Of a DNA stretch of 64,000 nt, positions 46,015 to 55,936 are shown piece after piece. The position numbers and the translations under genes were made by a program. The DNA comes from Pseudomonas sp. Q11 (GTDB lineage: Bacteria > Pseudomonadota > Gammaproteobacteria > Pseudomonadales > Pseudomonadaceae), in contig NZ_JAKNQY010000003.1 of the NCBI RefSeq assembly GCF_024494355.1, positions 255,666-319,665 on the forward strand, given 5' to 3'. Under the pieces are notes generated by a model. It searched no databases, was not told where the DNA came from, and saw nothing but the letters and a program-made list of their open reading frames with translations. The number at the start of each line of letters is the position of its first letter. The stretch's first letter is position 1.

Positions 46015-47547
46015 TTACAGACTCGGCAACAACTGCGCCGTGACCAGTTCATTCAGGCAACGACTGGCCAACAATTCGCTCGCCGCATTGATGTCAGGCG
46101 CGAAGAACCGGTCCTTCTCATAAAACGGCACTTCTGCGCGCAAGAGGGCGCGGGCCTGCTCCAGCTTGGCAGAAGTTTTCAAACCGCCTCGCAGATCCAA
46201 TCCCTGACAGGCAGCGAGCCACTCCACCGCCAAAATCCCACGGGTGTTCTCGGCCATTTCCCACAGCCGCTTACCGGCGGCGGGGGCCATGGACACATGG
46301 TCCTCCTGGTTGGCCGAAGTCGGCAGGCTGTCCACCGAATGGGGATGGGACAACGCCTTGTTTTCACTGGCCAGGGCGGCGGCGGTGACCTGGGCGATCA
46401 TGAAGCCCGAGTTCACCCCGCCATTGGCCACCAGAAACGGCGGCAGTTGCGACATGTGCTTGTCCATCATCAGCGAAATGCGCCGCTCACTCAGGGAACC
46501 GATTTCGGCGATTGCCAGGGCCATGTTGTCAGCGGCCATTGCCACCGGTTCGGCGTGGAAGTTGCCACCGGAAATCACATCGCCCTCGGCGGCGAATACC
46601 AGCGGGTTATCCGACACGGCGTTGGCTTCGATCACCAGCACCTCAGCGGCCTGGCGGAACTGGGTCAGGCAGGCACCCATCACTTGTGGCTGGCAGCGCA
46701 GGGAATACGGATCCTGGACCTTGTCGCAATTCTGGTGAGAGGCGGAGACTTCGCTGCGCTCGCCCAGCAGATCGCGATAAGCGGCGGCGGCATCGATCTG
46801 GCCTTTCTGGCCGCGCGCGGCGTGAATACGCGCATCGAATGGCGAACGGGAGCCGAGCACCGCTTCTACCGTCAAGCTGCCCAGGGCCAGGGCACCGGCG
46901 AACAGGTCTTCGCCTTCGAACAGGCCACGCAAGGCAAACGCAGTGGACACCTGAGTGCCGTTGAGCAACGCCAGGCCTTCCTTCGCGGCCAGGGTCAAAG
47001 GTGCGAGCCCGGCCACTTTCAGCGCCTCGACGGCCGGCAACCATTCACCTTTATAACGGGCCTTGCCTTCGCCCAACAGCACCAGGGACATGTGGGCCAG
47101 CGGCGCCAGATCACCCGAAGCGCCGACCGAGCCTTTCAACGGAATGTGCGGATAGACCTCGGCATTGATCAGCGCAATCAGCGCATCGATCACCTGCCGA
47201 CGGATGCCGGAAAACCCCCGGCTCAGGCTATTGACCTTAAGCACCATGACCAACCGCACCAGCGCATCGCTGATCGGCTCGCCCACACCAGCAGCATGGG
47301 ACAGCACCAGCGAGCGTTGCAGGTTTTCCAGGTCTTCACTGGCGATGCGGGTCGAGGCCAGCAGACCAAAACCAGTGTTGATGCCGTAGGCCGTGCGATT
47401 CTCGGCGAGAATCTGCTCCACGCACGCGACGCTGGCCTCGATCTGCGCCGAAGCGCTGGCGTCGAGACTCAAGGTCACCGGTTGCTGATAGATGTCACGC
47501 AATTGAGCCAGGCTCAGTTGGCCAGGGATCAGGTTTAAGGCAGTCAT
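46015..47547 (-). CDS. hutH: Histidine ammonia-lyase
   Basis: First step: histidine to urocanate and ammonia. It has 510 residues with the MIO-forming Ala-Ser-Gly triad in [16 protein letters not shown]. Other active-site blocks are present: [39 protein letters not shown] and [25 protein letters not shown] before the ATG is a strong ribosome binding site. Full length, so this is the working histidase; the second copy at 47678 lacks the triad. Confidence 0.98.
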   Translation of the reverse strand: MTALNLIPGQLSLAQLRDIYQQPVTLSLDASASAQIEASVACVEQILAENRTAYGINTGFGLLASTRIASEDLENLQRSLVLSHAAGVGEPISDALVRLVMVLKVNSLSRGFSGIRRQVIDALIALINAEVYPHIPLKGSVGASGDLAPLAHMSLVLLGEGKARYKGEWLPAVEALKVAGLAPLTLAAKEGLALLNGTQVSTAFALRGLFEGEDLFAGALALGSLTVEAVLGSRSPFDARIHAARGQKGQIDAAAAYRDLLGERSEVSASHQNCDKVQDPYSLRCQPQVMGACLTQFRQAAEVLVIEANAVSDNPLVFAAEGDVISGGNFHAEPVAMAADNMALAIAEIGSLSERRISLMMDKHMSQLPPFLVANGGVNSGFMIAQVTAAALASENKALSHPHSVDSLPTSANQEDHVSMAPAAGKRLWEMAENTRGILAVEWLAACQGLDLRGGLKTSAKLEQARALLRAEVPFYEKDRFFAPDINAASELLASRCLNELVTAQLLPSL

Positions 47548-47677
47548 TTCATGCTCCTTTTGAGAGTGTTGTTATATACCCGCCAATCGCTCCGGAATGC
47601 TCCGTTATCCGTCACCTTCGCTTTTTGGGCGATGCCTTATGGGCAAATAGGCGCCTTGGCACGCTGGCGATTTTTGA

Positions 47678-49201
47678 TCAATTCAAATTCGGGAAAGCCT
47701 GGTGCAGCACGGCCGGGTCCTTGAGCAGCGCGGCGGCGCTGGCGATGTCCGGCGCCAGCCAGCGGTCCTGGTCGTAGGCCGGCACATGCTCGCGCAGCAG
47801 TTTCCAGGCAACGTCAGTGCCGCGCCCAAACCGCTGCGCCTTGAGAAACTCAAAAGCCTGGGCGGCCAGCAGGTATTCGATGGCAAGGATCTGCGTGCAG
47901 TTTTCCAGCGCCCGGTGCAGCTTCAGGGCGGCGTTGGTGCCCATGCTCAGGTGATCTTCCTGCAAGCCCGAGGTGACGAAGTTGTCGAGCACCGCCGGCT
48001 GGGCCAATTGGCGATTTTCCGCACACAGCGACGCGGCGACGTATTGCACGATCATCATCCCTGAGTTCACCCCGGGGTTGGCCACCAGAAACGCCGGCAG
48101 GCCGCTGACATGAGGATTGATCAAGCGGTCGAGCCGGCGTTCGGCGATGGAGCCGATTTCGGCCATGGCAATCGCCAGCAGGTCCGCCGCCAAGGCCACC
48201 GACTGACCGTGGGGGTTGGCCTGGGACATGACCCGGAAGCTCTCCGGCGTGCCCAGCAACAGCGGGTTATCGGTGGTGGCGTTGAGTTCGGTTTCGATCT
48301 GTTGCCGGGCGTGCGCCAGTTGGTCGCGCGCGGCACCGTGGACCTGAGGAATCGAACGGATGCTCAACGCATCCTGGGTGCGAATGCCCAGGCTCGAAGC
48401 GATGACTTCGCTGCCGTCCAGCAGTGCCCGCAAGTTGACGCCGACCTGTTGCATGCCGGGGTGCGGCTTGAGGGCGATGATCTGGGCATCGAACGCCGCG
48501 ATCTGCCCGCGCTGGGCCTCGAAGCTCATGGCACCGATCACGTCGGCCCATTGCAGCAACCGCGTCGCATCGGCCAGGGCCAGGCAACTGAGGCCGGTCA
48601 TGCACGGCGTGCCGTTGACCAGGCACAAACCATCCTTGGCCCCCAGCTGCACCGGTTGCAAGCCCTCTGCGGCCAGGGCCTGTTGCGCCGGGACTATTTG
48701 CCCGCGATAGCTGACATTGCCAACCCCCAACAACGCGATGCTGATATGGGCCATGTGGGTCAGGTAACCCACCGACCCCTGGGATGGCACCTGCGGGGTG
48801 ATGCCGTGATTGAGCAGCGCCAGCAGGGCTTCGACCACTCGGCGATGAATGCCGGACTTGCCCTGGCTGTAGTTGAGGATGGCCGCGCAGAGAATCGCCC
48901 GGGTCTGTTCATCGGCCAGCGGCGCGCCGACGCCACAGGCATGGCTGAGCAGGGTGTTGCGCGACAGTTGGCTGAGCTGTTCGTCCTTGAGCGAGACATT
49001 GCACAAGGCGCCCAGGCCGGTGTTGACGCCATAGGCGCGCTCGCCGCTCTCGACGATGCGCTGGACGATGGCCTGGGCATTGTCGATCCGCGCCCAGGCC
49101 TCGGCCGACAGCTCCAGAGGCGCACCGCAGCGTGCGACGGCGACCACATCCTGCCAACGCAATGGAGCATCGGCGATAACGATTTTTTCAGCCTGGGACA
49201 T
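47678..49201 (-). CDS. Histidase-family paralogue lacking the MIO Ala-Ser-Gly triad
   Basis: A 507-residue aromatic ammonia-lyase family protein, roughly a third identical to the neighbouring HutH by eye. YGVNTGLGALCN, LSHACGVG, LVNGTPCMTG and LQEDHLSMG are conserved, but the loop reads QGSVGYLTHMAHI: aligned without gaps on the following HM/HI, Ser-Val-Gly replaces Ala-Ser-Gly, so the serine that cyclises into MIO is valine. It should not perform classic deamination. A homologue sits in the P. aeruginosa hut locus as I recall. I start at 49201, where GAGG is well placed; 49213 is also possible. Function unknown. Confidence 0.85.
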   Translation of the reverse strand: MSQAEKIVIADAPLRWQDVVAVARCGAPLELSAEAWARIDNAQAIVQRIVESGERAYGVNTGLGALCNVSLKDEQLSQLSRNTLLSHACGVGAPLADEQTRAILCAAILNYSQGKSGIHRRVVEALLALLNHGITPQVPSQGSVGYLTHMAHISIALLGVGNVSYRGQIVPAQQALAAEGLQPVQLGAKDGLCLVNGTPCMTGLSCLALADATRLLQWADVIGAMSFEAQRGQIAAFDAQIIALKPHPGMQQVGVNLRALLDGSEVIASSLGIRTQDALSIRSIPQVHGAARDQLAHARQQIETELNATTDNPLLLGTPESFRVMSQANPHGQSVALAADLLAIAMAEIGSIAERRLDRLINPHVSGLPAFLVANPGVNSGMMIVQYVAASLCAENRQLAQPAVLDNFVTSGLQEDHLSMGTNAALKLHRALENCTQILAIEYLLAAQAFEFLKAQRFGRGTDVAWKLLREHVPAYDQDRWLAPDIASAAALLKDPAVLHQAFPNLN

Positions 49202-49248
49202 CTTCAACCTCATGCTTATAACCTGGACATTGATGCAGCTTTACCGGC

Positions 49249-49346
49249 GCCATCGCGAGCAGGCTCGCTCCCACAGGGATTTGCTTTGGACACAAAATGA
49301 GTGAACAAAAGAGATCCCATTGTGGGAGCGAGCCTGCTCGCGAAGA
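49249..49346. repeat. REP-type inverted repeat pair, family A
   Basis: Facing family A units between the importer ATPase gene and the HutH paralogue, starting about 35 bases before the latter's possible starts. Confidence 0.9.
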
Positions 49347-49371
49347 GGCCAGTCCAGTCACCCAAAAAACC

Positions 49372-50202
49372 TCAAACCACCGCAGCCCTGCGCTGCACAA
49401 ACCGATCAACATACTCATCCGCCGGCGAGTGCAGGATCTCCCGGGGCGTGCCGACCTGGATCAGCTTGCCATCCTTGAGAATCGCGATGCGGTTGCCGAT
49501 GCGCACGGCTTCGTCGAGGTCGTGGGTGATGAACACGATGGTCTTGTGCAGGGTCTTCTGCAGCTCCAGCAACTGGTCCTGCATTTCGGCGCGGATCAGC
49601 GGATCGAGAGCGCTGAAGGCTTCGTCCATCAAAATGATGTCGGTGTCCGCCGCCAAGGCACGAGCCAGGCCCACACGCTGGCGCATGCCGCCGGAAAGCT
49701 GATGCGGATACTTGTTCTCGTAGCCCTTGAGGCCCACGGTATTGATCCAGTGCAGCGCCCGCTCAGTGCAGACCTGCTTGCTCTCGCCGCGCACTTTCAA
49801 GCCGTAGGCGACATTGTCCAGCACGCTCTTGTGGGGCAGCAGGCCGAAGCTCTGGAACACCATGCTGATCTTGTGCCGGCGAAATTCGCGCAGGGCGTCC
49901 ATGTCCAGTTGCAGGATGTCTTCGCCGTCCACCAGGATCGCGCCACTGGTAGGGTCGATCAGCCGGTTGAAGTGCCGCACCAGGGTGGACTTGCCGGAGC
50001 CGGACAGGCCCATGATCACGAAGATCTCGCCAGTGTCGATGCTCAACGACAGGTCGTTCACACCGACCACGCAACCGGTTTCGGCCAGGACCTGGTCCTT
50101 GGTCTTGTTCTGGCGGATCAGTTCCAGGGCATCCTTGGAACGATTGCCGAAAATCTTGAAGACGTTTTTGACTTCGATCTTGCTGATGACTGCGTTGCTC
50201 AT
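49372..50202 (-). CDS. hutV: Histidine-type ABC importer ATP-binding protein (HutV-like)
   Basis: A 276-residue ATPase of the ProV/quaternary-amine group, energising uptake through the adjacent permease. Walker [11 protein letters not shown]-loop [13 protein letters not shown], signature [15 protein letters not shown], Walker [14 protein letters not shown] and the H-loop ITHDLDEA are intact. It lacks the C-terminal CBS pair of true ProV. The start overlaps the permease stop by four bases. The name follows the HutXWV histidine importer described in rhizobia; substrate is inferred from hut context. Confidence 0.85.
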   Translation of the reverse strand: MSNAVISKIEVKNVFKIFGNRSKDALELIRQNKTKDQVLAETGCVVGVNDLSLSIDTGEIFVIMGLSGSGKSTLVRHFNRLIDPTSGAILVDGEDILQLDMDALREFRRHKISMVFQSFGLLPHKSVLDNVAYGLKVRGESKQVCTERALHWINTVGLKGYENKYPHQLSGGMRQRVGLARALAADTDIILMDEAFSALDPLIRAEMQDQLLELQKTLHKTIVFITHDLDEAVRIGNRIAILKDGKLIQVGTPREILHSPADEYVDRFVQRRAAVV

Positions 50203-51050
50203 TTGCTCACCTCATGCCGAGGGCGACCATAGGCCTGGGTAATGCGGTCGATGACCACGGCGAGAATCACGATCGCCAGCCCCGCTTCGAGGCCGCGCCC
50301 GACGTTGAGCGTCTGGATGCCCACCAGAACATCTTCGCCCAGGCCACGGGCGCCGATCATCGAAGCGATGACGACCATCGACAGCGCCATCATGGTGGTC
50401 TGGTTGATCCCGGCCATGATGCTTGGCAGGGCCAGGGGCAGTTGTACGCCGAACAGCTGTTGCCAGCGGTTGGCGCCGAACGCATTGATGGCTTCCATCA
50501 CTTCACCGTCCACCTGGCGAATGCCCAGGTCGGTCAGGCGAATCAACGGTGGCGCGGCGTAGATCACCGTGGCGAAAATCGCCGGGACCTTGCCCAGGCC
50601 AAACAGCATCAATACCGGAATCAGGTACACGAAGCTCGGCATGGTTTGCATGATGTCCAGCAACGGCATCAGCACCGAACGCAGGCGATTGCTGCGCGCC
50701 GAGAGAATGCCCAACGGAATGCCGATCAACACCGAAATAAATGTCGCCACCAGCATCAGGGCGAGGGTCTGCATCAGTTTGTCCCACAGGCCCACCGCGC
50801 CCACCAGAAACAGCAGGCCAACAATCACCGCCGTGGTCACGACCTTGCGAGTGGCGTGCCAGGTAATGCCGCCGACGATAGCCAGCATTAACCACCAGGG
50901 GGCCATGCGCAGCAGGCCTTCAAGGTTGACGATGGCCCATAGCATGGTGTCGGAGATATGCCGGAACACATCACCGTAGTTGGTCACCAGGGAGTCGACC
51001 CAACCGTTGACCCAGTTGGCGATGGAGAAGGTAAAGCTTTCGGGAAACAT
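50199..51050 (-). CDS. hutW: Histidine-type ABC importer permease (HutW-like)
   Basis: A 283-residue inner-membrane permease with about six or seven membrane helices and the BPD-transport EAA-type loop ([33 protein letters not shown]). It belongs to the ProW group. The end overlaps hutV by four bases, and the gene lies 71 bases after hutX. The short tail PRHEVSK is cytoplasmic. Confidence 0.86.
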   Translation of the reverse strand: MFPESFTFSIANWVNGWVDSLVTNYGDVFRHISDTMLWAIVNLEGLLRMAPWWLMLAIVGGITWHATRKVVTTAVIVGLLFLVGAVGLWDKLMQTLALMLVATFISVLIGIPLGILSARSNRLRSVLMPLLDIMQTMPSFVYLIPVLMLFGLGKVPAIFATVIYAAPPLIRLTDLGIRQVDGEVMEAINAFGANRWQQLFGVQLPLALPSIMAGINQTTMMALSMVVIASMIGARGLGEDVLVGIQTLNVGRGLEAGLAIVILAVVIDRITQAYGRPRHEVSK

Positions 51051-51121
51051 AAGAGACTCTCGATCAAATGGATGCGGTGAACGTCCCGACCAGCCCTTCG
51101 GTGGGCCGGGAAGTACTCGAC

Positions 51122-52090
51122 CTACAGAGCCGCGTCGATTTTCCTGGCAGCGTCTTCGCTTACCCAGGCGTGCCAGACTTCAGGATGTTCCTTCAGGAAG
51201 ATCTTCGCCAGTTTCGGCGACTCGATCCGCTCTTTGGCCATGCGGCCGAGGTTCTGGTTCAGGATGTCGATAGGCAGGTTGACCTTTTCCAGCACCGCCA
51301 CCAGTTCAGGCGCTTCGTCGTGGAAGGTCTTGGACAGGCCCACCTTGATGCTCACGCTTTTGTCCACGCCCGGTTTTTCTTCCAGTTTCACCAGGTCTAC
51401 CTGGCCCATGAGCGGGGTAGGCGACCAGTAGTAGAACAGGATCGGCTCGCCGCGCTTGTAGCTCGACAGCACCGCCGCATCCAGGGCCGGACCGGTGCCC
51501 GGACGGAAGTTGGTGTAGGTTTTTTCCAGGCCATAGCTTTTGAGCATTTCGCTGTTGTCCAGCTCACAGGTCCAGCCGGCCGGGCAGTTGTAGAAGCGAC
51601 CCTTGGACGGCTCTTCCTGGTCCTTGAACACAGCGGCGTACTGGCCCAGGTCAGCGATGTTCTTCAGGCCCGGCGCCTTGGGTTCGAGCTTGCGCTTGGC
51701 GTCGCCCTCGATCACATAACGCGGCACGTACCAGCCTTCGATAGCACCCACCACCGGAGCACCGACGCCGACGACCTTGCCAGCCTTCTCGGCCTTGTTC
51801 CAGACTTCACTGCGACCTACCCATTCTTCGGCGAACACCTGGATGTCGTTGCTGCTCAAGGCGTTTTCCATGGTGATCGAGTTGCCCGGGAGACTGTCGA
51901 CCTTGCAGCCGTAGCCTTTTTCCAGCACCACTTGCATGACGTCGGTCAGCAACATGCCGCTTTCCCAGTTCAGGCCGGCGAACTTCACCGGTTTACCCGA
52001 CTCGCACCAACCCGCCGCTTGCGTGGCGCCGGCGCTGGCCAGCAGGCCCATGCAAAGCAATGTGGTCAGCAGGGTCTTGTTCGATTTCAT
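51122..52090 (-). CDS. hutX: Histidine-type ABC importer substrate-binding protein (HutX-like)
   Basis: A 322-residue periplasmic binding protein with signal peptide (MKSNKTLLTTLLCMGLLASAG, cut after TQAA). The mature part begins GWCESGKPVKFAGLNWESG. OpuAC-type fold: the family block VFAEEWVGRSEVWNKAEKAG and paired aromatic residues (FYYWSP) are seen. It is first gene of the importer trio and follows the NCS1 permease gene. It is distinct from the ChoX-like protein at 42668. Confidence 0.86.
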   Translation of the reverse strand: MKSNKTLLTTLLCMGLLASAGATQAAGWCESGKPVKFAGLNWESGMLLTDVMQVVLEKGYGCKVDSLPGNSITMENALSSNDIQVFAEEWVGRSEVWNKAEKAGKVVGVGAPVVGAIEGWYVPRYVIEGDAKRKLEPKAPGLKNIADLGQYAAVFKDQEEPSKGRFYNCPAGWTCELDNSEMLKSYGLEKTYTNFRPGTGPALDAAVLSSYKRGEPILFYYWSPTPLMGQVDLVKLEEKPGVDKSVSIKVGLSKTFHDEAPELVAVLEKVNLPIDILNQNLGRMAKERIESPKLAKIFLKEHPEVWHAWVSEDAARKIDAAL

Positions 52091-52172
52091 TATGTGACGC
52101 TCCTACTCATTGAGTTTGGTCATTGAAATGGCTTACGGCAGTCAAGAGGCATCCAGCCCTTTCCACGTCCAA

Positions 52173-53645
52173 TCAGGCCTGCGCCGCAGCGCGACCAGCC
52201 CCGCTTGTTATAGGGTCTACAACGCCGGTTGGCTCAACCGGCAGAATCAGTTGATCGGGTACCGTGCCGTGCCATTTTTTCGCACACGCGTAATACAGGG
52301 CTGCGGGAAGCACCAGACCGATGATCCAGGAAATATCCACACCACCCATGGCTTCCACCAGCGGACCGGTATAGAACTTGGTGGCGATGAACGGCAGTTG
52401 AACCAGTACACCGAAGACATAGACGCTGATGCCGAGGGCGTTCCAGCGACCATAGCGACCGTTCGGGTCGGCCAGTGCCGGCACGTCATAGCGCTCGCGA
52501 GTGATGCAGTAGTAGTCCACCAGGTTGATCGCGCTCCAAGGCGTAAAGAATGCCAGCAAGAACAGGATGAAGGACTTGAACGCACCGAGGAACGAGTGCT
52601 GACCGAGCAGCGCGATCAGGGTCGCAGCGCCGACGATGACCAGTACGAAGACCAGACGCTGCAAGCGCGTTACGTTCAGGTGACCACGGAAACCGCTGAT
52701 GATGGTCGCAATGCACATGAAGCTGCCGTAGGAGTTCAGCGTGGAGATGGTGACCTTGCCGAACGCGATGCTGAAGTACAGCAGCGCAGCGGTGGCACCG
52801 GTACCACCCAGGCCAACAATGTAGGCCACTTCATGACCGGCAAACTGCCCATTGGCCGAGGCGGCGGCAAACACGCCGAGGATCATCGCCACCTGTGCGC
52901 CGATGACTGAACCGGCGCCTGCGGCAAAAAAGGTTTTCACCGAGGAAGTCTTGCTCGGCAAGTAACGCGAATAGTCAGCCACGTAGGGGCCGAAAGCGAT
53001 CTGCCAGGATGCCGCGAGCGACACCGCAAGCAGAAAGCTGCTCCAGCTGAAATGGCGGATCTGCAGGAGTGCGCCGACGTCTGTCTGGCTGATCAGGCGA
53101 GCGAACAGGTAGACAAAGGCAATCACACCAATAACGCTGGCGACACGTCCAATGAAGTGAATCACCCGATAACCGAGCACCGTGACCAGCACGATGACAC
53201 TGGCGAAAATGAGGATGCCGACACTGTCGCTGACGCCAAACAGCTGGCCCAGCGCCTGGCCGGAGAGCACGGTTCCCGTTGCGGTGAAACCCAGGTACAT
53301 CAGGCACACCAACACGATCGGGATGGCCGCGCCATAAACACCAAACTGCACCCGGCTGGAGATCATCTGCGGCAGGCCGAGCTTGGGTCCTTGCGCGGCA
53401 TGCAACGCCATGACGCCACCGCCGAGCAGTTGGCCAATCAGCAAACCGATCAACGACCAGAACACATCACCGCCCAGCACCACCGCCAATGCACCGGTGA
53501 CAATTGCAGTGATTTGCAGATTGGCACCCATCCAGAGGGTGAACTGGCTCAACAATCGACCATGTCTCTCCGTTTCCGGGATGTAGTCGATCGAACGTTT
53601 CTCGATCAACGACTTGCTGCTTGCGCGTGTGCGGGTGACGGCCAT
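52173..53645 (-). CDS. NCS1-family permease (purine/cytosine permease type), hut-linked
   Basis: A 490-residue transporter with about twelve membrane helices, of the nucleobase:cation symporter-1 family (CodB-like side). Visible blocks are WMGANLQITAIVTGALAVVLG, GLPQMISSRVQFGVYGA and a late NLVDYYCITRERYDVPAL typical of NCS1. Its place between hutU and the importer, on the same strand, implies uptake of urocanate, histidine or another imidazole compound; the sequence alone does not say which. No HutT-type amino-acid permease is present in this window. Confidence 0.82.
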   Translation of the reverse strand: MAVTRTRASSKSLIEKRSIDYIPETERHGRLLSQFTLWMGANLQITAIVTGALAVVLGGDVFWSLIGLLIGQLLGGGVMALHAAQGPKLGLPQMISSRVQFGVYGAAIPIVLVCLMYLGFTATGTVLSGQALGQLFGVSDSVGILIFASVIVLVTVLGYRVIHFIGRVASVIGVIAFVYLFARLISQTDVGALLQIRHFSWSSFLLAVSLAASWQIAFGPYVADYSRYLPSKTSSVKTFFAAGAGSVIGAQVAMILGVFAAASANGQFAGHEVAYIVGLGGTGATAALLYFSIAFGKVTISTLNSYGSFMCIATIISGFRGHLNVTRLQRLVFVLVIVGAATLIALLGQHSFLGAFKSFILFLLAFFTPWSAINLVDYYCITRERYDVPALADPNGRYGRWNALGISVYVFGVLVQLPFIATKFYTGPLVEAMGGVDISWIIGLVLPAALYYACAKKWHGTVPDQLILPVEPTGVVDPITSGAGRAAAQA

Positions 53646-53695
53646 GGTTCAACCTCTGTGGATTGTTCTGATTACTGGATAACGGCCCTGGTCCC

Positions 53696-53811
53696 TGTAG
53701 GAGCTGCCGAGTGCAACGAGACTGCGATCTTTCCCCTGACACTTGAATCTCAAGCGAAAGACCAAGATCAAGATCAAGATCAAAAGATCGCAGGCTTCGC
53801 CAGCTCCTACC
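53696..53811. repeat. Inverted repeat pair, family B, reaching into the hutU stop codon
   Basis: GTAGGAGCTGCCGAGTGCAA on the left arm and GCAGGCTTCGCCAGCTCCTA on the right, with a GATCAAGATCAAGATCAAAAGATC loop region. The hutU stop (TAG in its own sense) is formed by the outermost bases of the right arm. Confidence 0.85.
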
Positions 53812-55492
53812 CGGTGATCATCGGCAGGTTCAGCCCTTGCTCCTTGGCGCAATCGATAGCGATCTGGTAACCGGCATCGGCATGACGCATCACGCCAGTG
53901 CCTGGGTCGTTGTGCAGCACGCGGGCAATTCGCTCGGCCGCTTCGTCGGTGCCGTCGCAGACAATCACCATGCCCGAATGCTGCGAGAAGCCCATGCCGA
54001 CGCCGCCGCCGTGGTGCAGCGAAACCCAGGTCGCGCCGCTGGCGGTGTTGAGCAAGGCGTTGAGCAACGGCCAGTCAGACACGGCATCGGAGCCATCCTG
54101 CATGGCTTCGGTTTCGCGGTTGGGGCTGGCCACGGAACCGGAGTCCAGGTGATCGCGGCCGATCACGATTGGGGCCGACAATTCGCCGCTGCGCACCATC
54201 TCGTTGAACGCCAGGCCCAACTTGGCACGCTGGCCCAGGCCGACCCAGCAGATACGCGCCGGCAGCCCCTGGAAGCTGATGCGCTCGCGGGCCATGTCCA
54301 GCCAGTTGTGCAGATGCGCGTCGTCGGGAATCAGTTCCTTGACCTTGGCGTCGGTCTTGTAAATGTCCTGCGGGTCACCCGACAGTGCGGCCCAACGGAA
54401 CGGACCGATGCCACGGCAAAACAGCGGACGGATATACGCCGGCACGAACCCTGGGAAATCGAAGGCATTTTCGACGCCCTCTTCCTGGGCCATCTGACGG
54501 ATGTTGTTGCCGTAGTCGAAGGTCGGCACGCCCATTTTCTGGAAAGCCAGCATGGCTTTGACGTGGACGGCCATCGATTGCTTGGCGGCCTTCACCACAG
54601 CAGCGGGCTCAGACTTGGCGCGGGCACGGTATTCGTCCCAGGTCCAGCCGGCCGGCAGGTAGCCGTTGAGGGGATCGTGGGCACTGGTCTGGTCGGTGAC
54701 CATGTCCGGGCGCACACCACGACGGACCATTTCCGGCAGGATTTCGGCGGCGTTGCCACAGAGCGCGATGGAGATCGCCTTGCCTTCTGCGGTGTATTTC
54801 TCGATGCGGGCCAGGGCGTCGTCCAGGTCAGTGGCCTGTTCGTCGACATAACGCGTCTTGAGGCGGAAATCGATGCTCACCTGCTGGCATTCGATGTTCA
54901 GCGAGCAGGCGCCCGCCAGCGTCGCGGCCAACGGCTGCGCACCGCCCATGCCGCCCAGACCGGCGGTCAGGACCCAGCGCCCCTTGAGGTTTGCGTCGTA
55001 ATGCTGACGACCGGCCTCGACGAAGGTTTCATAGGTGCCCTGGACGATGCCCTGGCTGCCGATGTAGATCCAGCTGCCGGCGGTCATCTGGCCGTACATG
55101 GCCAGACCCTTGGCGTCCAGTTCATTGAAGTGTTCCCAACTGGCCCAGTGCGGCACCAGGTTGGAGTTGGCGATCAACACGCGAGGAGCGTTGCTGTGAG
55201 TCTTGAACACGCCCACCGGCTTGCCGGATTGCACCAGCAGGGTTTCGTCGTCATTGAGGTTGGTCAGGCTTTCGACGATCTTGTCGTAGCACTCCCAATT
55301 GCGCGCCGCACGGCCGATGCCACCGTAAACCACCAGCTCCTTGGGGTTCTCGGCCACTTCCGGGTCGAGGTTGTTCATCAACATCCGCAGCGGCGCTTCG
55401 GTCAGCCAGCTCTTGGCGGTCAGGGTGTTACCGCGTGGGGCACGGATTTCAACGTCACGGTATTTTTCAGGTTTGCGGGTAGCGTCGGTCAC
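53807..55492 (-). CDS. hutU: Urocanate hydratase
   Basis: Second step: urocanate to imidazolone propionate, using NAD+ as an electrophile. It has 561 residues with the family blocks [16 protein letters not shown] (NAD-binding glycine loop), [15 protein letters not shown] and [16 protein letters not shown] [11 protein letters not shown]; the [20 protein letters not shown] motif is present. The GTG start at 55492 has TGAGGAG upstream. A sigma-54-type promoter and a HutC-like site lie about 100-135 bases upstream. The last codon runs into a family B repeat. Confidence 0.97.
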   Translation of the reverse strand: MTDATRKPEKYRDVEIRAPRGNTLTAKSWLTEAPLRMLMNNLDPEVAENPKELVVYGGIGRAARNWECYDKIVESLTNLNDDETLLVQSGKPVGVFKTHSNAPRVLIANSNLVPHWASWEHFNELDAKGLAMYGQMTAGSWIYIGSQGIVQGTYETFVEAGRQHYDANLKGRWVLTAGLGGMGGAQPLAATLAGACSLNIECQQVSIDFRLKTRYVDEQATDLDDALARIEKYTAEGKAISIALCGNAAEILPEMVRRGVRPDMVTDQTSAHDPLNGYLPAGWTWDEYRARAKSEPAAVVKAAKQSMAVHVKAMLAFQKMGVPTFDYGNNIRQMAQEEGVENAFDFPGFVPAYIRPLFCRGIGPFRWAALSGDPQDIYKTDAKVKELIPDDAHLHNWLDMARERISFQGLPARICWVGLGQRAKLGLAFNEMVRSGELSAPIVIGRDHLDSGSVASPNRETEAMQDGSDAVSDWPLLNALLNTASGATWVSLHHGGGVGMGFSQHSGMVIVCDGTDEAAERIARVLHNDPGTGVMRHADAGYQIAIDCAKEQGLNLPMITG

Positions 55493-55594
55493 AGCAAAAA
55501 CTCCTCAGCGATCAATCCAGACCAGCCCAGGCAATGGGCGCGATTTCTATCAACGTTGCGCTGAGCGGCGGCGACTCATACGCATACGTCTTTA

Positions 55595-55608
55595 CTTGTA
55601 TGTACAAG
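55595..55608. promoter_or_regulatory. HutC-type operator at the hutU transcription start
   Basis: CTTGTA-TG-TACAAG is a perfect palindrome spanning the start expected from the adjacent sigma-54 promoter (about 55602). GntR/HutC-type repressors bind such TGTA-N2-TACA sites; urocanate release is established for HutC. Confidence 0.75.
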
Positions 55609-55612
55609 CATA

Positions 55613-55628
55613 TGCAATCAAGCGGCCA
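55613..55628 (-). promoter_or_regulatory. Sigma-54 promoter of hutU
   Basis: In minus-strand sense, TGGCCGCTTGATTGCA: GG and GC are exactly ten bases apart and the flanks match the TGGC ... TTGCA consensus. This agrees with published CbrAB/NtrBC and RpoN control of hut in P. fluorescens. Confidence 0.78.
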
Positions 55629-55760
55629 ACTTGTTGAAGGCGCCCTTGAGGAAAACTGTGAGTGTGGCCGTAGGGCCCGTATCAGAAGGGTTCCAGCGGA
55701 AAATGAAATTTCTGAAGAGGTTTTTCTGGAGCTGGAAGGAAGGGCAATAAAGCATGGCGT

Positions 55761-55777
55761 TGCGCCAGGCTGGGGCA
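55761..55777. promoter_or_regulatory. NtrC-like enhancer site upstream of hutU
   Basis: TGCGCCA-GGC-TGGGGCA matches TGCACCA-N3-TGGTGCA with one change in each arm and lies about 150 bases upstream of the sigma-54 promoter, a usual enhancer distance. Confidence 0.6.
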
Positions 55778-55824
55778 TTCGGTAACAAGTTGGTGCGCGT
55801 AGAAGGAACAACGAACACGCTTTT

Positions 55825-55917
55825 TGTGGCGAGGGAGCTTGCTCCCGCTGGGCTGCGCAGCAGTCCCAAAAAACAGGGCCGCTGCGCGCCCCAGCGGGAG
55901 CAAGCTCCCTCGCCACA
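55825..55917. repeat. Inverted repeat pair, family C
   Basis: GTGGCGAGGGAGCTTGCTCC ... GGAGCAAGCTCCCTCGCCAC between the hutU regulatory region and the end of hutD; closely similar to the copy at 43763. It could end the hutCD transcript. Confidence 0.88.
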
Positions 55918-55936
55918 AAAGCTCTCACGCCGCGAA

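Larger units (their letters stand above)
55493..55936 (-). other. hutU regulatory region (444 bases without a gene)
   Basis: In order away from hutU: the 5' leader, a HutC-like palindrome (55595), a sigma-54-type promoter (55613), an NtrC-like site (55761), a GGTAACA half-site nearby, and a family C repeat pair (55825-55917) abutting the hutD stop. No coding frame is convincing. Confidence 0.7.

Noticed and set aside
47678..49201. HutH paralogue as a pseudogene
   Set aside because: The frame is complete at family length with conserved blocks around the altered triad; only the MIO tripeptide is changed.
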